From Candidatus Gottesmanbacteria bacterium RBG_16_37_8 (GTDB lineage: Bacteria > Patescibacteriota > Microgenomatia > 2-02-FULL-39-11): a stretch of 26,297 nucleotides of DNA. Each line of letters starts with the position of its first letter. Position 1 is the first letter of the stretch. Position numbers and translations under genes: made by a program. The notes below the pieces were generated by a model, which ran no database searches, was not told the origin of the DNA, and worked only from the letters and a program-made list of their open reading frames with translations. The stretch lies in the NCBI GenBank assembly GCA_001779055.1, contig MFJA01000012.1:1-26297 (forward strand). Direction: 5' to 3'. This document shows, piece by piece, positions 20,785 through 26,297 of this stretch.

Positions 20785-20793
20785 ATTTTAACA
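20785..20793 (-). promoter_or_regulatory. Extended -10 promoter for the TauE-cupredoxin/HMA pair
   Basis: On the reverse strand TGT-TAAAAT ends 10 bases before the ATG at 20774. It lies in the only real gap (34 bases) in the distal half of the copper island, so the last two genes may form their own transcription unit. Confidence 0.5.
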
Positions 20794-20808
20794 TCATGAG
20801 GTCAATTT

Positions 20809-21774
20809 TTAAACTCCGCAGCCGCCGCCACCCTCGACTTTGGGAAGAAGTCCTTTAGACTGTAACTCTTTATTGATTGCGGAATAACCCTGACCGCTGG
20901 AGTACTGAGTACCCAGAGCGACCTTAGGATCAACCTTGTTCCAGTCAGTTCCATCTTTTGATTTGAAATAAGTAGCCAGCTCGACATAGGTCTGCGGGAA
21001 CCAATAGGAATTAAGGACCAAGGCTTTTTTATAGATTTCTTCCTTAGGCATCCCCTGGGCAACTGCCAACTCGATAAAACCAAGCATGGCGGCACCATGA
21101 TTGCAGTCAGGAAAATAAGTGGAATTACCGCAGCAGGGGCGGTAGATATTCTGGGCAATTTCGGTAACGAGGGTTTCCTGATCGTCTGTTAAGGATAGAA
21201 TGGGAAAGCGGTTAAACAGTTTGCCGCCGTCTTCCATACCTAAAGTCCAGCCGCCGGTTGAGGCAAAATTGCCGGCTTGGTTGCCGTATTCCTTTCCCAT
21301 CGGACCCCCAGATAGGGTTTTAGTTTTATTGGCTATTCCTAACGGCCAGAGGAGATTTAAAATAATGCCGGAGTTATCACTAGTAACAGTGATTTTTTGA
21401 TCGGATTCCTCATCCAAAAGTTTTATTAATTCTTCAGGCAGACCGCCCCGACCTTGGTAAAGAGCTAAAAACTTCTCTTTATCTATGGCTCCAGCCTCCA
21501 CCAGTTTTTTCACAGTTGAGCCGAATGAGACTCCCAGATTATATTTTTCCGGTAAGACTTGTTTGGTGGTTTGATCACTTGTAATAGTAGACACCGGAGT
21601 AGGAGTGACCTGATTGTTATACGGAGAGGAAAGACCGCGAAGTGTAATTGGAGACCGTCTGATTAATTGAGGAATAAGAACGAACAGAAGAAATCCAGCC
21701 AATAATCCGGTGACTGCTCCGGTCAAATAGGGGTTGGAACTGTTTTTTATTTTTTTACTTTTTAATATTGCCAT
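20809..21774 (-). CDS. Membrane-anchored Cys-rich protein of the copper island, unknown function
   Basis: A 321-residue protein. A basic N-terminus and one membrane helix (LTGAVTGLLAGFLLFVLIP, residues ~18-36) anchor an extracytoplasmic domain. The conserved-looking core is R-PCCGNSTYFPDCNHG at about residues 211-226, with three cysteines and one histidine as likely metal or redox ligands, followed by AMLGFIELAVAQGM. The protein ends GGGGCGV, a flexible glycine run with one more cysteine three residues from the end. I recall similar PCCNN...FPDCNHG proteins in other prokaryotes but no established function. It overlaps the CcdA-like gene by 20 bases, so it is part of that operon. A copper- or thiol-binding partner of the CcdA-like protein is an inference from context. 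Confidence 0.75.
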   Translation of the reverse strand: MAILKSKKIKNSSNPYLTGAVTGLLAGFLLFVLIPQLIRRSPITLRGLSSPYNNQVTPTPVSTITSDQTTKQVLPEKYNLGVSFGSTVKKLVEAGAIDKEKFLALYQGRGGLPEELIKLLDEESDQKITVTSDNSGIILNLLWPLGIANKTKTLSGGPMGKEYGNQAGNFASTGGWTLGMEDGGKLFNRFPILSLTDDQETLVTEIAQNIYRPCCGNSTYFPDCNHGAAMLGFIELAVAQGMPKEEIYKKALVLNSYWFPQTYVELATYFKSKDGTDWNKVDPKVALGTQYSSGQGYSAINKELQSKGLLPKVEGGGGCGV

Positions 21775-22579
21775 GACGGATCTCTTTAATGAATAACCTT
21801 AATAATAAAATTAAGGCTATCAGAACCAAAATATCCAAATATGGATTTTGCAATCTTCCTGAAATATTAAAAATAAAATTTCTTAAAGTATCTCCATAAG
21901 CCATATTCTGTTCCATTTGAATTTTGCCGGTGAGGGCTAAGATGGTAATAACCACGCTAGATACCATAAAAGTTAATGAGGCAATAATTTTTAATGGCTT
22001 ATCGACTTTTTTTTTAATTTTGTAAAGATACTGGTTGGTCAGTTTTTCATAGAAAAGAGAGAGGAAGAAGAGTGGAAAGACAATACCTAAGACATAGACG
22101 ATAGAGACGATAAAAGACGTCAGAAGTGTGGGTGAGAGTGAGGATAAGGTGATGGCGGCAAATAATACCGGCGCACAGCAGGAAGAAGTGATTCCGGAAA
22201 AGACACCTAATAGATAGGTTGAAAGAACAGTTGTTTTTTGAGGCATGGTGTAATGGGGCAAGGGCAGCATGAGTTTTACTTCAAAAAAAGTCATTAAACC
22301 TACCAGGAACATAAGAAGAGCACCCAAGAGATAGACAGTAGTATGAAATTGGTCAAATAAAGTGACGATTAATCTCATACCTAAAGCAACAGGAACAAGA
22401 ATAGAGCCAAGGCCGGCGGCAAAAACAAGAGTAAGCAGTACGACCCGTGTCCTATCTTTGAAAATGGTGCCCAGGTAGGAAGGGAAAAGGAAGGTGATGC
22501 AACAGGGAGCAAAAAGGGCAACCATGCCGCCCAAGAAAGAAGCAGTTAAGGAAACACCGAAGAAGAGATTGCCGGTCAT
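21755..22579 (-). CDS. CcdA/DsbD-like thiol-disulfide membrane protein with Cys-Cys pairs
   Basis: A 274-residue protein with about seven membrane helices. The half-repeats carry FAPCCITFLFPSYLG (residues ~23-37) and GITSSCCAPVLFAA (~128-141). CcdA proteins pass electrons from thioredoxin across the membrane through one Cys in each repeat (Pro-Cys). Here each site has two adjacent cysteines, which is unusual and could add metal binding. The C-terminal basic tail KEIRHGNIKK should be cytoplasmic. It starts immediately after the DUF1573 stop (TAAATG) and overlaps the next gene. Its partners are probably the Cys-rich anchored protein and the cupredoxin fusion. Confidence 0.82.
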   Translation of the reverse strand: MTGNLFFGVSLTASFLGGMVALFAPCCITFLFPSYLGTIFKDRTRVVLLTLVFAAGLGSILVPVALGMRLIVTLFDQFHTTVYLLGALLMFLVGLMTFFEVKLMLPLPHYTMPQKTTVLSTYLLGVFSGITSSCCAPVLFAAITLSSLSPTLLTSFIVSIVYVLGIVFPLFFLSLFYEKLTNQYLYKIKKKVDKPLKIIASLTFMVSSVVITILALTGKIQMEQNMAYGDTLRNFIFNISGRLQNPYLDILVLIALILLLRLFIKEIRHGNIKK

Positions 22580-23131
22580 TTATTGGACGTCTGCTTTGAC
22601 GGTAAAAGTTAATAATTTATTTTCCGGGTCGTTGGTCGAGACATAAACATCTCTGGTGACTTCGCCTTTGACCGGCATGACAAAAGGGCGATAAATAACT
22701 TCAACTGCAGCATTTTGTCCGGGCTGAATTTCTCCTGTCCAGTTACTCTTGCTGTCCATGCTAAATTCCGGGCTGGTTTTTCCACCTATAGTTACTTTGC
22801 CGACAGTGCAGCCGCAGGATGAAGTGATATTGAAAACCTGCAGCGGTTTACTGCCGGAATTTTCGATGGTAAATTTAGCCCCTTTTTCTTCATTTACTTT
22901 CATTTTACCTAAATCAGAGAAAAATCCGGTGGTCACGGCTTTAGGTTTTTCCTGATCTGTAGCAACATAAGTGGCAACATTTGCCACTTTTTTTTGTTTT
23001 TGTTCCTGCACAGAGAAAAAACCAATTAGAATCAGAGCAAGCACAGTTAATCCACCGATTATGAAAAAGATGATTTTATCGGTACTGAAAAAGGTTTTAC
23101 TGGTAGCTTCCTGGTAATAAGGATATTTCAT
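22580..23131 (-). CDS. DUF1573 protein, membrane-anchored
   Basis: A 183-residue protein. The N-terminal helix IIFFIIGGLTVLALILIGFF (residues ~20-39) is followed by an Ig-like DUF1573 domain with ITSSCGCTVGKV (~103-114), the signature SCGCT, and a late STNDPENKLLTFTVKADV. DUF1573 proteins are extracytoplasmic and poorly understood; the two close cysteines might bind metal or be reduced by the CcdA-like protein next to it. A strong AAAGGAGG (23146-23139) lies 7 bases before the ATG, and the stop abuts the next ATG. It is the first gene after CopA, with a 62-base gap. Confidence 0.88.
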   Translation of the reverse strand: MKYPYYQEATSKTFFSTDKIIFFIIGGLTVLALILIGFFSVQEQKQKKVANVATYVATDQEKPKAVTTGFFSDLGKMKVNEEKGAKFTIENSGSKPLQVFNITSSCGCTVGKVTIGGKTSPEFSMDSKSNWTGEIQPGQNAAVEVIYRPFVMPVKGEVTRDVYVSTNDPENKLLTFTVKADVQ

Positions 23132-23138
23132 TAATATT

Positions 23139-23146
23139 CCTCCTTT
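23139..23146 (-). promoter_or_regulatory. Shine-Dalgarno for the DUF1573 gene
   Basis: AAAGGAGG on the reverse strand lies 7 bases upstream of the ATG at 23131. It is one of the few canonical ribosome sites in this window. The rest of the 62-base gap after CopA holds a duplicated ATTAAGATT and no clear terminator. Confidence 0.85.
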
Positions 23147-23193
23147 GATAAAGCAATATTAACAGGGGAGTTATTAAGATTTTATTAAGATTA

Positions 23194-26010
23194 TTATTCC
23201 ATTGGAGATATATTTTCAGTAATTGAAGAGGCCTTAGTTTCTGCTGTTTCTAATATGGCGTTTTTTGAATCATCCATGGATGAGCTGATTTTGGCAAATC
23301 CTGCGAAGATAAAAGTGAAAAATACGGCCATAACAAGAGGAGCCAGTAATGATACATAGTTGCGTTTACCAGGCCGGAAATACCGCAAGGTTAGGGAATT
23401 GGTAACAACAGATATTGAAGAAAGCGCCATAGCCAGACCGGCCAGTTCAGGTTTTAAGACAAATCCGATAAAGGCTAAAGCGCGGGCGGCTACCGGAATG
23501 CCGGTGACATTATAAAAAAGGGCAAAGAACATGTTTTGCTTTATTTTGCTCATTGTTTCTTTGGACAGATTGATAGCGGTGATGACATCTCTTAAATCAT
23601 TTTTGACAATAACAATTCCGCCTGCTTCCATGGCTACATCAGTTCCTGATCCCATGGCAATGCCCAGGTCCGCCTGGGCTAACGCGGGAGCATCATTAAT
23701 GCCGTCACCGACCATGGCAACAATTTTCCCATTGTTTTGAATTTTTTTTACTTCCTGGGCTTTATCTTCAGGAAGGACTTCAGCTAAAACATTTTCTATA
23801 CCGACCTGTTTGGCAATTGCTTCTGCCGTACGATGGTTGTCGCCGGTAATCATATAAATTTCGATATTCCTTTTTTTGAGCTTGTCGATAGCTTCTTTGG
23901 TTGTTTCTTTGACGGTATCAGCAACTGCTATTACTCCGAGGATTTTTTTACTGTCGGCAAGAAGCATGGCTGTTTTTCCCTGGTTTTCCAGACCCATAAT
24001 TTTTTCATTAATTTGGGTAACATCTATTCCGGCGATATCTGTTATTAATTTTCTGTTGCCTAAATAATATTTACGGCCGTTAATTGTGCCTTTAACCCCA
24101 TGTCCGGGGACTGCCTGGAAATTTTCCACATTGTCTAAAACGGATAATTTCACTTCTGCATGCTGAACAATAGCTTCAGCCAGAGGATGTTCTGATGATT
24201 TTTCCAGACTGGCGGCAAAAGAGAGAACGCTTTTTTCATCTGTTTTACCAAAGGAATGAATATCTGTGACTACGGGTTTGCCGTTTGTAAGCGTACCTGT
24301 TTTATCAAAGACAATAGCATTAACTTTACAGGCTTTTTCCAAAGGTTCGCCGCCTTTAATAAGGATGCCGTGTTCGGCGCCTTTACCGGTGCCAACCATT
24401 AAGGCTGTTGGTGTTGCCAATCCTAAAGCGCAGGGACAGGCGATGACGATAACCGCGGTAAAGGCCATTAAAGCAAAGGAGAGAGCAGCGCCTAAAACAA
24501 AATACCAGACAACAAATGTGCCGATTGCAATTAAAATAACCGCAGGAACAAACCAGGAAGAAATGCGGTCGGCAAATGCCTGAATGGGGGCCTTGGATCC
24601 CTGGGCTTCTTCAATAAGCCTGATGATTTGAGAAAGTGTTGTTTCTGAACCAACCCGGGTTGCTTCAAATTCAAAACTGCCAGTTTTATTGATGGTTGCG
24701 CCTATTACAGAATCACCTGTATTTTTTTCAACAGGAAGGCTTTCACCGGTAACAAGCGATTCATCAACTGAAGATGATCCTTTAATAATTTTGCCGTCAA
24801 CCGGAACTTTTTCACCCGGGCGGACAAGAACTACATCTCCTTTGATGACTTCTTCAAGAGGGATATCGAAAGTCTGTTTATTGCGGATTACCCTGGCAGT
24901 TTTGGCCTGCAAGCCCATCAACTTTTTAATTGCATCAGAAGTTTTTCCCTTGGCACGGATTTCCAGCCATTTACCCAGAAGGACAAAGGTAATCAAAAAG
25001 GCAGAAGTTTCAAAATAAAGTTCGGGAATCTTTTCCAGTAGGGGGCCAAGAAAAGTATTCGTTGCTGAAACATATTTTAAAAAATTTACGGTACTGTAAA
25101 AATAAGCGGTTGAAGTGCCGATGGCAATAAGGCTGTCCATGTTAAAAGTTTTCATTCTTAAGGCTGACCACATGCCTTTGTAAAAGCCCGCTCCCATAAC
25201 AAACTGTACCGGTGTTGAAAGGATAAAAGACAGAATGCCTATAAAGGGTGCGAAAAACAGCCGGCCGGGTGTGCCGGGTATAAAATCAAAAATCATAAAG
25301 TAAAGCATAGGCAGGCTTAATAGTAAACTTGAAATAAATTTGGAGAAAAGAAGTGTCGTTTCTTTTTGCCGTTTTCTGGTTTCAAACTCCGTATCATTTT
25401 GGTCAACCAAATTTGCCCGGTAACCTGCTTTTTGAACCGCTTTTATCAAATCGTCAACTTTTGTTCTGGAAGCATCAAAATCAACCATGGCCTTTTCGGC
25501 AGCAAAATTGACATTAGCAAGAGTTACACCATCAACTTTTTTCAAAGAACGTTCAATAAGCCCCGCGCAGGAAGAACAGTGCATGCCGGATAAAGAAAGA
25601 GAAATACGGGATTTATTTTCTTTGACCGGTTGAACGGAAGGACTTACGGGTTGGGAAGATGGGGGAGGTAAATGGTTTGTTATTCCATTCTCTGAATATG
25701 GGGAGATTTCGATTGTGATTTTGACTCCTTTTTCAGGAATTTTGAGAACGATGGGGGAGGTAATACCGTTGCCAATTTTTTCAGGCTGGTTATCGGGTAC
25801 AAACGATGCATTATAGCCGGCGCGTTTGACAGCTTCAATGACATCTGTCTCGCTGTTTTTGTCATAATCAAGCATCATTTTTGCCAGTTGTTTTTGGTAG
25901 CTTACTTCTATATCACTTACACCATTTAAAAGTGATAATTCTTCTTTGGTAAGAATTTCACAGGACCGGCAGTGCATGCCGGAAATTTTCAGTTCGATGG
26001 GTTTTTTCAT
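23194..26010 (-). CDS. copA: Copper-exporting P1B-type ATPase with two N-terminal HMA domains
   Basis: A 938-residue pump that moves Cu(I) out of the cytoplasm with ATP. Two HMA domains lie at residues ~1-70 (MHCRSC) and ~135-205 (MHCSSC), joined by a Pro/Ser-rich linker (PPPSSQPVSPSVQPV). The core follows: TGESLPVEK (actuator), the CPC ion motif at 525-527, DKTGTLT with phosphorylated Asp569, SSEHPLAEA (HP motif), MVGDGINDAPALA, and the last two membrane helices. The C-terminal tail adds ~25 polar residues. CPC, HP and the HMA motifs all fit Cu(I) specificity. It begins 9 bases after the free HMA gene and leads the island. No Shine-Dalgarno is visible before its ATG. Confidence 0.96.
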   Translation of the reverse strand: MKKPIELKISGMHCRSCEILTKEELSLLNGVSDIEVSYQKQLAKMMLDYDKNSETDVIEAVKRAGYNASFVPDNQPEKIGNGITSPIVLKIPEKGVKITIEISPYSENGITNHLPPPSSQPVSPSVQPVKENKSRISLSLSGMHCSSCAGLIERSLKKVDGVTLANVNFAAEKAMVDFDASRTKVDDLIKAVQKAGYRANLVDQNDTEFETRKRQKETTLLFSKFISSLLLSLPMLYFMIFDFIPGTPGRLFFAPFIGILSFILSTPVQFVMGAGFYKGMWSALRMKTFNMDSLIAIGTSTAYFYSTVNFLKYVSATNTFLGPLLEKIPELYFETSAFLITFVLLGKWLEIRAKGKTSDAIKKLMGLQAKTARVIRNKQTFDIPLEEVIKGDVVLVRPGEKVPVDGKIIKGSSSVDESLVTGESLPVEKNTGDSVIGATINKTGSFEFEATRVGSETTLSQIIRLIEEAQGSKAPIQAFADRISSWFVPAVILIAIGTFVVWYFVLGAALSFALMAFTAVIVIACPCALGLATPTALMVGTGKGAEHGILIKGGEPLEKACKVNAIVFDKTGTLTNGKPVVTDIHSFGKTDEKSVLSFAASLEKSSEHPLAEAIVQHAEVKLSVLDNVENFQAVPGHGVKGTINGRKYYLGNRKLITDIAGIDVTQINEKIMGLENQGKTAMLLADSKKILGVIAVADTVKETTKEAIDKLKKRNIEIYMITGDNHRTAEAIAKQVGIENVLAEVLPEDKAQEVKKIQNNGKIVAMVGDGINDAPALAQADLGIAMGSGTDVAMEAGGIVIVKNDLRDVITAINLSKETMSKIKQNMFFALFYNVTGIPVAARALAFIGFVLKPELAGLAMALSSISVVTNSLTLRYFRPGKRNYVSLLAPLVMAVFFTFIFAGFAKISSSMDDSKNAILETAETKASSITENISPME

Positions 26011-26019
26011 TGAGAAATT

Positions 26020-26223
26020 TCAGTTAACTTTATAATCAGTTCCTTCAAGAGCTTTGGTAATTTCTATTATTTCAATTGTTCTGTCAGCAATGACAGAAGC
26101 GTTACCAGACAAAGATACATTAATATCTTTGACTCCGGCAATTACGCCGACCCGGCGTTTAATGAGCTTAAGACAAGCTTCGCAAGTAATACCGGAAACA
26201 GAGAAATTAGTAGTAATATTCAT
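26020..26223 (-). CDS. HMA-domain metallochaperone, divergent motif
   Basis: A 67-residue free HMA domain. The metal motif is GITCEAC instead of GMHCxxC, so the Met before the first Cys is replaced by Ile-Thr; both cysteines remain. The rest follows the fold: GVKDINVSLSGNASV, then ALEGTDYKV. It directly precedes copA, so it may be the donor to the pump, or a sensor. Before its ATG the reverse strand reads GAAAGGATAAT, where GATAAT could be a -10 box 4 bases before the ATG or AAAGGA a ribosome site. The two readings overlap and cannot be separated here. Confidence 0.85.
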   Translation of the reverse strand: MNITTNFSVSGITCEACLKLIKRRVGVIAGVKDINVSLSGNASVIADRTIEIIEITKALEGTDYKVN

Positions 26224-26253
26224 AAAATTATCCTTTCAAAAACGACTATATGA

Positions 26254-26297
26254 TTACGTCACTTTAATAGCACCTCTTGGGACACCCATGGCGCAGG
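26254..26297 (-). CDS. Possible C-terminal end of a gene cut by the window edge
   Basis: One reverse frame runs from the edge to a TAA at 26256-26254 and would encode ...CAMGVPRGAIKVT. The other two frames stop earlier. The peptide is protein-like and holds Cys and Met, but 13 residues are too few to identify a family or to prove coding. It would be upstream of the copper island on the same strand. Confidence 0.3.
   Translation of the reverse strand, partial: CAMGVPRGAIKVT

Overview
The window looks like a compact chromosomal segment of a Candidate Phyla Radiation (Patescibacteria) bacterium, most likely Microgenomates-like. This is an inference from an archaeal-type ATP-dependent DNA ligase, an endonuclease Q-like PHP protein, very short intergenic gaps, a membrane-anchored dockerin-like surface protein with PSPTPSP linkers, and many small family-2 glycosyltransferases. 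TGA is used as a stop (for example at the ends of the 5143-6402 and 18869-19516 genes), so the code looks standard. No rRNA, tRNA, CRISPR array, classical insertion sequence or prophage gene was seen, and no gene-free stretch exceeds 300 bases. The longest are 9401-9577 (a structured leader) and 11865-12055 (one doubtful small ORF).

Layout. 1-722 (-) is an EamA-type permease cut by the window edge. 794-3617 (+) is a Fic protein followed after one base by the DNA ligase. 3668-7265 holds four glycosyltransferases, one of them reversed, which suggests envelope glycan synthesis. 7282-9400 (+) encodes an endonuclease Q-like protein and a PIG-L deacetylase. 9412-9577 is an apparent promoter plus a leader with two large stem-loops and a strong Shine-Dalgarno, feeding a small DUF4870-like membrane protein, then a phosphoribosyltransferase and peptidyl-tRNA hydrolase. 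11214-14190 (-) has a membrane protein, the surface protein and a short-chain dehydrogenase. 14214-16547 (+) is FolC, an unknown protein and a VTT/DedA membrane protein. 16590-18489 (-) is a CaCA-type cation exchanger behind an unknown protein. 18549-19516 (+) is acylphosphatase and a CPBP protease.

19525-26223 (-) is a coherent copper/thiol island. In transcription order it reads: free HMA chaperone, CopA P-type ATPase with two HMA domains, DUF1573 protein, CcdA-like membrane protein with Cys-Cys pairs, an anchored Cys-rich protein, TauE/SafE-cupredoxin fusion, and a second free HMA chaperone. Several junctions overlap or touch. Copper handling coupled to membrane thiol chemistry is the natural reading.

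The most unusual signal is a set of GC-rich short elements inserted in frame inside four neighbouring genes (8041-8067, 8810-8836, 14494-14558, 15883-15950). Three are 27-bp copies read in the same frame. Two are 33-bp double-hairpin copies that are inverted relative to each other and match at 32 of 33 bases. The FolC insertion is flanked by a 9-of-10 direct repeat resembling a target-site duplication. This recalls Rickettsia palindromic elements. A second pattern is a good -10 box, often extended (TGnTATAAT), only 4-11 bases before many start codons, which predicts leaderless mRNAs, while some genes within transcription units carry AGGAGG.
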